A DNA stretch of 64,000 nucleotides from [Phialemoniopsis] sp. UDSM-2020 (lineage: Eukaryota; Ascomycota; Sordariomycetes; Thyridiales; Thyridiaceae), in NCBI GenBank assembly GCA_018873225.1, contig JAEILZ010000003.1, forward strand, positions 1,984,001 through 2,048,000, in the 5' to 3' direction. The notes beneath the pieces are model-generated. The model saw nothing but the letters and a program-made list of their open reading frames with translations, was not told the origin of the DNA and ran no database searches. The position numbers and the translations under genes are program-made. Shown here piece by piece: positions 10,822 to 22,103 of the stretch (position 1 is its first letter; the number at the start of each line of letters is the position of its first letter).

Positions 10822-11943
10822 ATGGAGGTCCCTACAGACGCATCATCACCTCTCCCTCAACCCGAACAGCATGACGGAGACGCACCCTCCCCAGAAGCCG
10901 AGCTCGACCGCCCCGTCGCCATCACCGTAACCCACGCCGGCCAGACCCGCACCTTCCACTTCCCGACCTTGGCCGTCCTCGAGGACCTCACCCTCGAGTG
11001 CGAGGAGGCCTGGGGCCCAGAGTACGACTGGTCCTCGCACAAGTTCATCGCGCCCCCGCCCGCCGGCCTGCTCAAGTCCGCCGAGCGCTCCGACCTGGCC
11101 CTCGCGCCCCTCGCCGGCAAGAAGCTGCGCCTGCTGGCCACCAAGCTCAAGGACGTCGACGCCCTGCGCTCCGCCGCCGATTTTGCCCGCCGCCGCGACG
11201 AGCGTCGCGCCGCCCAGCGCCGAGCCCAGCGCGCCGCCCGCCCAACGCAGCGCAACCAGGCCCGCGCCCGCGACGACGCGACCTACACCTTCCTGCAGAT
11301 CCGGCCCCTGCAGGGCCTGCCGAACCCGCGGCGCAGCACCGCCTTCCTCGAGCGCCTGCGCGACGACCCGGGCATCCGCGCCGCCATGCGCGCGCACCGC
11401 TTCGCCGTCGGCCTGCTGACGGAGATGGACCCGCTGTCGTACACGCAGGAGAGCCACGAGGGCACGACGCGCATCCTGGGGCTGAACCGCAATAAAGGGG
11501 AGGTCATCGAGCTGCGCCTGCGCACCGACGCCTACGACGGGTACCGCGACTACCGCACGATCCGCAAGACGCTGTGCCACGAGCTCGCGCACAACGTGCA
11601 CGGCCCGCACGACCGCGACTTCTGGGACCTGTGCCACCAGATCGAGAAGGAGGTCGACGCGGCGGACTGGAAGCACGGCGGGCGCAGCGTCGGGGAGGCG
11701 TCTGTGTACGACCCCGAGGACCGGGAGGAGGCGCTGGATCACGGCGGGTGGACGGGCGGCGAGTTTGTGCTCGGGAGCGGGCCCACATCGGCGTCGAGGG
11801 GCAGCGGCGGCAGTGGTGGAGGAGGCTCGAACCAGCCGGGCTTGAGCAGGAGGGAGATATTGGCCAAGGCGGCCGAGGAGAGGATACGCAGGATGAACGA
11901 GGAAAGTCCGGGTGGGAGGGGCGAGGGGTCGTCCTCAAAGTAG
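10822..11943 (+). CDS. UBL-WLM metalloprotease (Wss1-like / ubiquitin-fusion metalloprotease)
   Basis: Predicted zinc protease of the WLM (Wss1p-like) family, whose members cleave DNA-protein crosslinks or process ubiquitin/SUMO-linked proteins. Single exon, 373 residues. A ubiquitin-like N-terminal region spans about residues 30-110: VAITVTHAGQTRTFHFPTL, then an ubiquitin-like LAPLAGKKLRLLATKLKD. A highly basic Arg/Ala linker follows (about 125-155). The WLM domain contains the active site HELAHNVHGPH: zinc ligands His253, His257 and His263 with catalytic Glu254, then DRDFWDLC. The C-terminus is Gly/Ser-rich and disordered. The start is ATG 10822 in a good context (AACCATGG). The UBL-plus-WLM order matches the S. 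pombe ubiquitin/metalloprotease fusion type rather than yeast Wss1, which lacks the UBL. GC content is much higher than in the flanks. Confidence 0.9.
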   Translation: MEVPTDASSPLPQPEQHDGDAPSPEAELDRPVAITVTHAGQTRTFHFPTLAVLEDLTLECEEAWGPEYDWSSHKFIAPPPAGLLKSAERSDLALAPLAGKKLRLLATKLKDVDALRSAADFARRRDERRAAQRRAQRAARPTQRNQARARDDATYTFLQIRPLQGLPNPRRSTAFLERLRDDPGIRAAMRAHRFAVGLLTEMDPLSYTQESHEGTTRILGLNRNKGEVIELRLRTDAYDGYRDYRTIRKTLCHELAHNVHGPHDRDFWDLCHQIEKEVDAADWKHGGRSVGEASVYDPEDREEALDHGGWTGGEFVLGSGPTSASRGSGGSGGGGSNQPGLSRREILAKAAEERIRRMNEESPGGRGEGSSSK

Positions 11944-12786
11944 GGCGTCTGGCTCATCAACTCTGAACTCCTCTCCTTCGGGCCCTATTCGCAGAAACGG
12001 TAGCATGATTGTTTTGGCATAGCAATGGCGTTTGTTTTCAACTTTTGCTAGATACCATGATGAGAATCAATGATCAATGTAATCGCAAGGCTTGTTTATG
12101 AACAAGCTTAAGTCACTGTAAAAGCGTGCCATGTCGTGGACTGTGGTATGGAAAGACACAATAAACACTATGTATTGGACCTGGGTATCGTAGGTGCTAT
12201 GTAATGCTGCAGCTGCACAAAGACAGTATGCCGTTCGAACGAATAGATGTGCCACAAAAGGGCATCAAGGGCGATGCGTCGCCGTTCTTGTTCCGGAGCC
12301 CCGCCGGAGCTCCTTGAGTTCTCTCCCACCTCGACTCTTTGCGAAGTAGCCTCCTGCATAAGAGGTCTTCGCAGTACGGCCGTGGCGTCTGCGACAGCTT
12401 TGCAGAAAGGCTATGCTGCTCACTTCCCACCACATGCGAATGCCGAATGACGAAAATGTAACCTCAAAACACCGAACCCAATGCAATGGCAGGGGCAAGC
12501 CCCCTTGCCCGTTTCCGACTATATACAAGTCTTCGCCTCTCCCGCACAGCCCCAGGTGTCGGCATCGTTTGGCCCTTGGGTGAAGGGCTGCTTAGTATGT
12601 ACGTAGACTGACGTTGGCGTGCGAATGGCGAATGTACCGGCCTCTGGCATGGTCAAATGCCGGCCCCACCCACCCCGGCTTGCCTCATGGCGCCGTCAGG
12701 TCGCCTAATTCAACAAGAGCTGGCACCGCCGATCAATGGTAGGAATTTGATCGACTCCCTTTACTCGGCGGAAGGTCGTGTTATGT
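11944..12786. other. Convergent intergenic region WLM / LicD
   Basis: 3' flanks of converging genes, about 840 bp. No recognisable gene is present. Confidence 0.5.
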
Positions 12787-13734
12787 TCATGATTCTTCCT
12801 TTTTCTCCCCTTGCTCGTCTTGCTGCGCTTCTGGGTGCTGCTCCTTGTTCTCTTCTGGTGGAGGCGGGGGCAGTTTAACCCATTCCTTCACATCAGGTTG
12901 CCAGCGGTGTCTGTTGATGCCGATCGGTCAGTATTCAGAAGAGGATCAGAGTTGGAGATGAGATTGCAAAGCTTACCCTTCCCATTCCGTCGTAACCAGA
13001 CTCTTAGTCCCATACTCCTCTGTGAGTATGCGGTCGAAGCTGTACGGAATGGTCGCAGGGACACCCTCGAACTCGGACTCGCGCATGGGATAAAGGTCGG
13101 TGGTGCGGTATCTGTGGTAGTTCTTGCAGCTCCAGATCCCCGGGTTGGTGCTCGGGTTGCGCTCGGCTAGGCCCGTGATGTCGACAAACATGCCGTTGCT
13201 GATGTCGATCCAGCGCGCGTCGATGACGTTCTGCCCGTCGCCCCTATCCCTCTCTGCGTGGTGCGGGTTGACATCCAGCAAGTACGTCTTGGTCAGGGTC
13301 TCACCCGTCTCGTCGTCTCGGTAGGTGTACTCGTGCGTCGTCCGGTTGTGGTGCTTGCCCAGGTAGTACAGAGACGCTGTGGACACTTGGACGTCCAAGT
13401 CATAGTCCCAGGGCATGATGCGACCGTTCCACCACCAACCCAGCAGGGTGCCGTGCGCCAGCCATGTCTCAACGTTGAGCTTACGCAACGTCGTCAGATA
13501 GGACCGAATCAGATGGCGAAGTGCAGGCCGGTGCTCCTCGTACGGTACCAACTCCTTGAAGTACCGGATGTCGTAATGGCCATGCTCGTTATCTCCTCCC
13601 GGCTCGTGGAAGTACTTTGTGTCAACCGGCTTGTCGTCTCGCTTTGCTACATTGGCGACTTGTGCTGGTACAACCCCCGAGACCGCCAGTGAGGCGAGGG
13701 GGAGAAGAGAAATTAAGGCCCGTACGGGTTTCAT
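12787..13734 (-). CDS. Secreted LicD-family (phosphosugar/phosphocholine) transferase-like protein
   Basis: Member of the LicD/fukutin/Mnn4 superfamily, nucleotidyltransferase-fold enzymes that transfer phosphoester-linked groups onto glycans. In fungi, Mnn4-type proteins take part in mannosyl-phosphorylation of cell-surface mannan. The CDS is complement(join(12787..12910,12977..13734)), 293 residues, with one 66-nt intron. The N-terminus is a signal peptide or anchor, MKPVRALISLLPLASLAVSG. The LicD core is clear: TWLAHGTLLGWWWNGRIMPW followed by DYDLDVQVS, with the acidic metal/nucleotide residues Asp110, Asp112 and Asp114, then FVDITGL and later RILTEEYG. Exon 2 adds a proline run and a charged Glu/Lys/Gln tail. 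The specific acceptor sugar cannot be read from the sequence. Confidence 0.87.
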
Positions 13735-16700
13735 GGCTGCTCCTGTGAAGTACAGCCCTGACGGATCTACCGATGCTGCATGGGACGATGACCTGAACAG
13801 TTTCCCAGATCAATAGGCAGACAAATGCTAACGGAAGCGAGATGTCTCAACGAAGACCAAGAGTCGGTGATCCAGTCGGTCAAGTGAGAAGCTGAGTAGG
13901 TAGTGAATCCTGGGTGGACTGCAACTGAAAGCCGGTCGAGTTCTAACAAAAGCACTTCGAATTCCGAGTTGAATATCAAAAGAACGTCGTGTCGTGGATA
14001 TATCGCCCGTTAACGTTGCAACATGAAAGACGCCAAATTTAATGCAAGGCCGTGGTAATGGAAGCCGTCTCAAGAATGCCGTTCCTGGCTCGAACTGGAC
14101 GCAGATGGGTATATGAACTCGACAGTCGATGGTGTTACACACGCCGGTGTATCAGAAACAAGAATGATCTGTAGCAAGAGGATCCTAGTAGGGTGCGGAG
14201 AAGAGGGAAGAGGAACAAACGAAGAGAGATGTATGTAAGAAGCCGGGACAGGCGGGTCTGATATTGGAGAAGGAGGTCACACGAGATGTGTGGATGTGCG
14301 GGAGGCTTTACAGGTTATAAGTGACAAATAAGGCAGGAACATGGACTGGGACTGGGGTGTGTGTGTATGTGTGTTGAGAGCCAAGACGGCCAAGCGTCTT
14401 AATGAGGTACCACGTCGTGTGAGGTGTACACCAGCCCTCAGTACCATCTCGAGTCAGCCGAAAGACCCAAAAGCAGGAACAGAGACTGCGGAGCAGAATG
14501 GGGTTCGCGATGGGGATGGACTACGTAACGTCCCAAGCTTTTTTTCATACCCATACCACCAGGGAAATACGGAGGTGGACCAGGATGGGAGTCCTTGACC
14601 ACTACACACACACAATACGATCACAATTAGCTACCTAGACATTTTGCCAAGCATCAAGCAAGGCAGGCTTGGCATGGCAGGCCAAAGACCCAAGAAGAGG
14701 CCCCTTTGGCACACCCAATCTCCCTCGTTTCAAAGTCTTCTAGACGAGTAGCGGCACGCGCTACAAAGGTCAAAACAAATTCGACTTGCTCAGCAGGGTG
14801 TCTCCTTAGCTGCATGTTGGCTTGCGCGTCCAACAGATAAGTGACTCTAGTAGAAAAGCAAAGACTTACGTAGATTGAGCGTTTCAGAAGAAGGAGAGCG
14901 CCTAGATGGTGGCTTGCCCGTGCGGAATGCAGGTACCTTTGGAATTAGCTTGGGGAAGACGGGGGTGTTGGAAGATCAAGGAGATGAGGCTAGCAAGGCG
15001 ACAGGCCCGTCAAGGTCTTGGCAAGTCTGAAGTCCTCCATTCTTGATGCCCACTTTGAGGAAAAAGCGGCAACATGTCGCATGACGGACACCCATCAGAC
15101 CAAACGGATTCACGGCGTAACCGTCGGGATTTGCAGTGCCAAGACCTGCTAGACGGTGGCAGGGCGGGAACACCAGCCCAAGACCAGACCAACCCTTGAA
15201 GAAGCACTGGCAAACTGGCAATCAGCACGGGTGCACGGCAAGTTCAACAGCAGAGTCGCGTGCTCCAGCACTCCACTTTCTCGGGTCGCTGATCTCATTC
15301 TTCCTACAATGCCAATACGGGCTGACGGGCTACAGGAAATCTTGGTTTGCAACGCTTGACACCGTATTTGGTACACACACACTCGCGCGCGCAAGGCAGA
15401 TTGGGATGCGAGAGCCGCAATATGGCATATGGAATCTGTGGACGCTAAAACCCAGTGATCGACGGCCATAAACGTTTGTGGCAACGCCAGCCACAATGAG
15501 ACTAAAAGGCCATCACGAATTTTGGGTTTCTATCTTTTGAGACACTGATGTTGCTGGAATTAGTGACATATCGCGATATACCTTCAATGGAGATACTCGT
15601 CAGACGTCAACGTCAGCCCGTCGCACCATTCTTCAGCCTCCGCCGACTACGCGGACCGGGAATGCTAGGGCCATCTTGTTTCTATTTCCTTTGGAGCAAT
15701 CCAGGGACGTTTCTGCAACGCACTATCTGATGATAATCCGCGGCACTTCTCTGCTAGGACACAATAGCCTGCCCTTGCCGCCAACGATAGCGTTGATCCA
15801 GACAGGTCTTGGCGCACATGCAAGTAAGGGCTTCGCGTCTCCTGGCCTGGCACTAGTCAATGATTTTCCATCTCCTCAAGTGTTACCTAGATATGTCGAA
15901 TCTTATTTTCGTCAAGCAGAAGGGGGCGAATGCGACTGGATAAGCTGTCTGGTGTCTCCTTGGGAATTGGGCACCTGACCATGACGATCTCTACTGCTGA
16001 GGTGCGACATCAAATTCCGAAGATGCATCCCTTGTCCAACACGCTGCGGTAACACACAAACAAGAGCCCAAACAGTAGGTACTCCGTAAGATACAGCAGT
16101 GCCGGTGGCCCCGTCTGCTGTTACTGCATTCCCGCATCATGCTTGGAGGGAGGTGAGGTCCGGGCTGTCGCTTACCAGAGGTCCAGTCAGAGTTCGCTGA
16201 ACGCGCGTCTTGCAGACCCCTTCAGGCCTAGCGGCCCCCCTTGGCCCTCGGCCGCTAACTCTCGAGCTCCACAGTGAAGAAGCCCCGGAAAGCGCAGGGG
16301 GTCTCCAAAATTAGACACACATTGGCACTCGTCACCACGCATGACTTGCCTCCAAAAACCCTAACTTCTGCCCCTAACGATGAGATGGAAGCATCACCAC
16401 CATCGTGACCGTTGAAGAGCGCCAACACGGAGGACGAGAGCACGGACGGGGTAGAAACGTGGACAGCATATTGACTTTATCAACTCCCGCGCGCATGGCT
16501 TGGGACCCGACCGATCATCCCGCCAGCCCATTCTTCAGTTTACTAGAGCGACCCGATACCTCGGTCCTGTACCACTCTCACACACCAGTTTTGTAGAATG
16601 GCTGAGACATCATACATCATTGGTGTTTTCTTTATTTCAGTTATCCAGAGTTCATCTCATCTCAGAGACCTAGCATTGGACTGAGAATCACTTCGTATTC

Positions 16701-19047
16701 TCTTGGGTGCGTGAGATTGCCAACCCCATCGACTCTTACCCTGTTTGCACATATCCTGCAGGCAAAGACATCCTGCCCAGCTGGAGTTAACGCTGCTCTC
16801 GAGTCCGAAATGCAGACTCCCCTGGAGTGCTGGCTCTCTCTGCCCTGCCCTTCCGTGCCGAGTTCCGTTTGCTGTTCCTCCGACTCCATTGCCAAGACCG
16901 TATTTTCTGGGGCCGTCCTGAAAGGACTGCACCATGCGCCGCACTGTTGCCCAATCCCGGTGGCTCAACGGTCGACATTAGCGAGAAAGGATGAGATGTC
17001 CTTTTTGCGACTGCAGTGACCTGCCTCCAATGTCGTGTGTCCAATTGCCTATTCGCTGCTTTTGCTCTCCGGATGGTCCAAGTGGCCTTCTGTTTGCCTC
17101 CCGCATCTTCGTGCATCACCAACCCCAGGTATCGGGCCTTATCTCTTGGCTCATCTCAAGCTCTGACCTTGGCTAGCCCCTTATTTCAACGAGGCGTTCT
17201 GCCATGTTTTCCTCTGTGGCGTAGGTAGATAAGAGCATGGCTGAGATAAGAGAGCTCAAGAGACCATGCATGACGAATAGATGATGGCAAGTATCAGCTG
17301 TCCATTGAAGAAAAGGATGCTTTCCCAAGGTGCCGTGATCCGTTCACAAGCCTGGGGTATCTATGACCATGACATTCCCCCACGGCTAACAGCCACCTTG
17401 GCTTGGCGGCTTCATGTAACTAATTCCTTATCGAAACACGATACCAGGAGCACCCAGCTCAACGCCTATCAGTCAGCTTTACACACCATCAATCGATGGT
17501 AAAGAGATAAGATCAACATGTTTCGTGCAATTCATCCTCCGAAAGGACAGTAGAAGGCCATAGCGCCTCGTCATCAAATTTGGTATGTGAACAGAATCGA
17601 CAACTGCCAGACATCACATTCCTGGATGATACCTCGGACTCTGGTACACCAACGAGCTTTCGTTCTCAGGGGCTCAGGGGGCTGTAGGATTGGCAGGAGT
17701 TAGATTCAGTCTTCAAGTCGATCTTGCCTCGAATGCTATTGCAAGAATACGATGCTCGGGTTTTGGAATGGGAGACAGCTGCTCCCGCCGCACATCCTTT
17801 ACAGACCTGGTGAACACCTGTCAACTTTCAAAATTGTATCCCAGTAAACTGACAAAGTTGTGATAAATGGTCAGTTATGAATACCAGCGGTCTTGAGCGA
17901 CTTGACCCGACAATTCAGCTGGACGACTCAAGCCCCAAAGCTGCGTTGTGGCGGTGAAGATAACTCACTGCCCGATCGCATCTAGAGCATTCGGCCTTTA
18001 CCAGGTTCGCAGTCCACGATAGATCTAATTTCTAGATATTCCACGACTTCTATTTATCATCCAGTCCGTGATAAAAGAATAGACATCCACGTCTGCACCG
18101 CCACACGTGATGTGCTACGTAAAGAACTTGACAATGGAAGCGAGAGCAAGCCCTGGAATTGATGACACAGAGCTGTGTTCAAAGATGATTTGAACGGCGC
18201 TCGCCGTATGTCGTTTGCATTGAAAAATGAAGTCACCGCTCGATCTATCTCTGAAGAGACAAATGTAGCATCATTCCATTTCACCAAGTGACTGGGATGT
18301 TGAGCATCAAAAGGAAGGGACTCTGTTCAGCATTGGGCTGAAAGATGTTCTACTGCTTCTGGGATACTTGTTGTCGCTATTTACGACGATACCGTAGCCA
18401 TGAAGCTCAATGGCCAAGTTTGATGGAGCTTGAGGTAGTCGATCGCGGAGAGTCGAGAACGGTTCCCTACTGAAGTTGTTCGGATTCAAGTCTCTTCGGA
18501 CGTCAAAGCATTCATGTATGACAGCGCCTTTTCACATTGTCACAATATCTAGGATTAACCCCCTTTACTTCCTGACAGCTTCAGTACAACAAAGTGGTAG
18601 ACTCACTCTCGTATCCTTCGACACACGAAGCATCATTCCTTAATTCCCATCATATATGTACTCTGTGATATCTTCAACAAAAGTAGAAGCCTCGATCTGA
18701 AACGAGGATATAAATCAACGGTCCTGTTTTCTGTGACCACCGGGGGAACTCACGACGATTGAGACAGTATTTAGTCAAGATGGATGTAGGATCCTGCTGG
18801 ATTGTGAGAGGCCAATACTTGTTCAGCATTGATTTCCTCAGGTGATTCACTTATCTCACATGATGGCTAGATCATTCGAAAAGAGTCTTGCAGCTCCCAG
18901 GGCTCCGATGTGAGATGAAAAGGTTGCCATGGGCCCAATGGATTAATACTAGGTATGATATCGAGGTGATACCTCTAGTTTGATCTAATATCTACTCCCT
19001 CCGCACCCTGAGGACTGGCAAGCACATGTTAAGAGAATGTTCCCAAC
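13735..19047. other. 5.3 kb stretch without recognisable genes
   Basis: It holds the promoter of the LicD gene at its left end and the 3' flank of EME1 at its right end. Many short open frames exist on both strands, but none shows a domain, signal peptide, splice structure or consistent coding character. GT/CA-rich runs occur near 14356-14376, 14602-14613 and 15372-15390. The right part (about 17.5-19.0 kb) is visibly AT-richer: 23 of 60 bases are G or C at 18001-18060, against 45 of 60 at 11041-11100 inside a gene. I see no transposase, LTR or tandem array. Confidence 0.5.
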
Positions 19048-21138
19048 TCAGATATCAGTGCTAGTCTCGTCCCTCCCCGTGAACACTTTGTAGATCCTCT
19101 TGCTCACAGCCTGCCCGATAGACCTATCCGAGAAGGCCCCGTCCTTGTTGGCGCTCTTGCGGCACTCCTCCAGCCTCAGCGGCCCGCCCTCCTCGAGGCC
19201 CCGGACGAGCTTCGACACCGTGTCGAACTCGGCGGCGACGCCGTACGCTATAGGCGCCGTCACCCGCACGATCTCCTGCATCATCCTGACGTACGTGTCC
19301 TTGGCGCCGTCCCCGGTGCGCACCTGGCCCGTCTCCATGCAAAAGGCGGCCGTGTCGTTGAACTGCTCCTTCTGGCGGCGGTAGGGGATGGTCGAGATGT
19401 GCTGCGTGAAGGTGGTGATCCACTGCGCCGTCTCGACCGAGGTGTTGGTGTGGTGGATCAGCGACCCGTGGATGACCTGGAGATGTAGCAGGGCATCCTC
19501 GACGCTGTCTTCGTCGATGTATTGTTGAGGCTGGTCCTTCTTCTTCCGCCTCGGCGCCTGGGAGCTAGGTGGTGGGCCAGTCGCGGAATCATCCCCGTTG
19601 CTCCTGACGGCCGAGACGAACTGTCGGTTTCTCACGTTTCGGTTCTTTCGCATCCATGGGACAAGCCCCTCTATGAGATAGATGAGGGTCTGGTCTCGGA
19701 AATGCCGCTGCATCTTGAGGACATGGGCTTCTAGATCCTCTCCATCCTCGGCGAGAGCGAGCTTAACGAACTCTGGAGCCGGGACAATGACCATGACGTG
19801 CTTCTCTGGCAGGATGCGCATCGGCACAGGCTCCCAGTGGCCCAGCTCGTCGTTGAATTTGCTGCTGACTTTCCTGCGCCACTTGATCACGTTGTCGACG
19901 GGGGCAGCCCAGGAGGTCGACTGCACAGAGATGTCTTGGAGCAACTGCTGGGCCTGCACTTTGACGGTCTGGCTCAGGGTGGACGAGATATCCACAATCA
20001 TCTCGGGGCTCGAGACTTTCTTGTCTGTCCGAACCTTGTTCACCTCCGCAAGCGCGGCAGTCCTCTCCTTCTCGAGTGCCCTCTGCTCTTTGGCAAGCTC
20101 TTTTTCCTTCTTTTTGCGCTCTTTTTCGGCTTCCTTGGCCGCCGCCTGCTCTTGCTTATCTCGCGACCTCTGGTTTCCTATAGTTGTATTTGAGGGCTTG
20201 GAGGCTAGAGCCTTGCGTGCTGGGCGTTCCGCAGTCTGCACCGTCGAATACCGCGTAGCGAGAGCTTCGGCCCTGAGCTTCGAAACATCGAGATCCCCAA
20301 GCTCGGGGAACTCGCTGTCCGAGGAAGCCTTCACACCGCCGACCTCATCATCGGAGTCGCTAAGCTCAATGACTTCGGACCGGCTGCGCGACAGAGCTCC
20401 CGACCGCACGCTTTGCTGACGGCCATCTCGGTGATCCACTTCCGGGGCCGAGCTCGAGATTGGGTCCCATCCTAGTATCTTCTTTGGAGACTTCGCCTTT
20501 GGCTGCACAGGAGTACTTTTGAACGGGTCAGAATCCAGTGCTGTGTTTGCGTCCAGGTCGGCCCTGCGCTCTTCGACATCGGGACGTCTAGGCGATGAAG
20601 TTGCGAAGGGATCGTCCAAGCGCGCTCTTAGCTGTGCGGATTTGCGAGAATGCGATCCGATATCTAGTGAGCTGGTGAACTCGATCGGCTCAATCCCTGT
20701 CTGATGCGATCTTTGCCGATTGAGTGGCTTTCCAGACGGTTCTGCCAAAAAGTTGGGCAGGGTGGGCCCTGGTGAGGCCTGCTCATCTGGTTCCTTGGAC
20801 ACTCTCCGCCTCTTTGTAGCCCGATCATCGACATCCAGCAAACCGCCTCCAATCTCTCCAGTCGATCTGAAATCATCAGATGTGAAGAATAGATCGTATT
20901 TAGACCCGTTCCCGCCAGCTCGAGGGGCAGCCTCGGAGGCGACTGGGAGATCTTGCTGGTAGTCTCGCACGTCCTGAACATGAGCTGGTGTGGCCTGTGT
21001 CAAGTCATAGATATCCGAGGACAATAGTTGTGCAGCCGCGAGCGATCTTGCAGGCGAAGCTGCTTTGGGCTCGGCCAAGCGGCGAGGCGGCTCTGGAGAC
21101 GCGGGGCTCGAGAGGAGGTCAATGACTTCTACAGGCAT
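19048..21138 (-). CDS. EME1: Crossover junction endonuclease subunit EME1 (Mms4-like)
   Basis: Non-catalytic partner of Mus81; the dimer cuts branched DNA such as 3' flaps and nicked Holliday junctions. Single exon, 696 residues. The N-terminal half is disordered and carries two SUMO-interaction-like motifs, VEVIDLL at residues 3-9 and VIELSDSDDE from residue 256, and a charged coiled coil around residues 330-375. The C-terminal half is ERCC4-like: LLQDISVQSTSWAAP, the sheet VMVIVPAPEFVKLAL, then LIYLIEGLVPWMRKN. It continues with the HhH-region sequence TAPIAYGVAAEFDTVSKLVR and the conserved end IGQAVSKRIYKVFTG. The ERKxxxD nuclease motif of Mus81 is absent, as expected for EME1. It is divergent from a small unknown gene. 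Confidence 0.86.
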   Translation of the reverse strand: MPVEVIDLLSSPASPEPPRRLAEPKAASPARSLAAAQLLSSDIYDLTQATPAHVQDVRDYQQDLPVASEAAPRAGGNGSKYDLFFTSDDFRSTGEIGGGLLDVDDRATKRRRVSKEPDEQASPGPTLPNFLAEPSGKPLNRQRSHQTGIEPIEFTSSLDIGSHSRKSAQLRARLDDPFATSSPRRPDVEERRADLDANTALDSDPFKSTPVQPKAKSPKKILGWDPISSSAPEVDHRDGRQQSVRSGALSRSRSEVIELSDSDDEVGGVKASSDSEFPELGDLDVSKLRAEALATRYSTVQTAERPARKALASKPSNTTIGNQRSRDKQEQAAAKEAEKERKKKEKELAKEQRALEKERTAALAEVNKVRTDKKVSSPEMIVDISSTLSQTVKVQAQQLLQDISVQSTSWAAPVDNVIKWRRKVSSKFNDELGHWEPVPMRILPEKHVMVIVPAPEFVKLALAEDGEDLEAHVLKMQRHFRDQTLIYLIEGLVPWMRKNRNVRNRQFVSAVRSNGDDSATGPPPSSQAPRRKKKDQPQQYIDEDSVEDALLHLQVIHGSLIHHTNTSVETAQWITTFTQHISTIPYRRQKEQFNDTAAFCMETGQVRTGDGAKDTYVRMMQEIVRVTAPIAYGVAAEFDTVSKLVRGLEEGGPLRLEECRKSANKDGAFSDRSIGQAVSKRIYKVFTGRDETSTDI

Positions 21139-21581
21139 TTTGCGTCGACGGCATGGACAAAACGTGCTTCCAAAACAACCAAACGATCAATTAATGCACT
21201 CGAGCCATCGACAGAATCATCGGACGAGCTGGGTGAATTGATATGCCTCTTGCGGCGCGAGTCAAAGAGCCGGCCCCATGACGAGTTCATCAAAGAGGCC
21301 GATTACGCGCTATCGAGTCGCGATACTGACGCATCATCACGTGATCATTCTCGTGATCTTCACCATGTCTTGCGACGGTCATTTCCTCCTTCCACCCCGT
21401 ACTACCTGCCTCCTGATAGAGTGAGTTGGAGTGAATATTGAGCAAGTTTAGGCTGTGGGATGACCATTCACTTGGCTTAGTGCTGGTCTGTTGTCGTTCG
21501 AGCCCGCGAGCTTAGTCCTGACGACTTAGAAGTTTGCGGGCTCATTCTTGACACGGTTTACCAAGTCTAATACTCGAATCC
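21139..21581. other. Divergent intergenic region EME1 / small gene, with inverted repeat
   Basis: About 440 bp. It contains the inverted repeat GAGCCCGC (21500-21507) and GCGGGCTC (21536-21543) around a 28-nt centre. No gene is seen in it. Confidence 0.5.
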
Positions 21582-22103
21582 ATGTCAAGGCTCATTGATC
21601 CTCTCACGAACATGGAAGGCTTTCAACGTATAATCGCGAGACTTGACCGTATGGAAAACCCTATGGAAACTCGGTTAGTATACGAAGGTTTAAGGCTGAG
21701 ATGTCGATCCCCTTGTCAGATGTTGACTGTTGGTTGGAGGGTTCACTACCCTCTTCTGTTTCTCTGTTCGCTTTCACTCACTCGCATGCTCTAGGCAACG
21801 TAATACCGACATCGCTGCCATGAACAGGCAAATCCTTATGGAGAATCCAACTTTTGGCCTTCTTCCACTCTACAATATCAACACTGGTGAAGAGATTTCT
21901 GATTTTCCCAAGACCCTCGATGCGTTCGAAGACATGGATGGTAGATTATTGTTCTCCCATTCGCAGAACTTGCGTGAAAATTGACCTCTTCGACAGAGAC
22001 AATGACCGACAAGATCCTAGGAGCTCTGAATATGGATTGGTTTCAGAAGGATTCCTTGATCGCTAAGAAAAGTTGCCTTAAAGACAAGTGGGTGCTGCAG
22101 TGA
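21582..22103 (+). CDS. Small three-exon gene, unknown function
   Basis: Proposed CDS join(21582..21673,21795..21940,21997..22103), 114 residues, with introns of 121 and 56 nt (GTTAGT...TAG and GTAGAT...CAG). The product starts MSRLIDPLTNMEGFQRIIAR, continues with a short amphipathic region RLDRMENPMETRQRN, then the ordered core FGLLPLYNINTGEEISDFPK, and ends with DKILGALNMDWFQKDSLIAK plus a short basic tail. From memory of fungal proteomes, small proteins with an N-terminal helix, a PLY...TGE..xxFP motif and an ILxALxx..xxxxKK end are frequent in Sordariomycetes, but I know no function. The splice model is supported by both introns restoring a single frame with that family-like order. It could still be a decaying copy. 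Position: divergent from EME1. Confidence 0.5.

Noticed and set aside
18307..18489. 60-codon minus-strand frame (ELHGYGIVVNSDNK) in the gene-poor stretch
   Set aside because: It is short, with no splice continuation, signal peptide or homology that I recognise. It could be a gene relic, but support is too weak.
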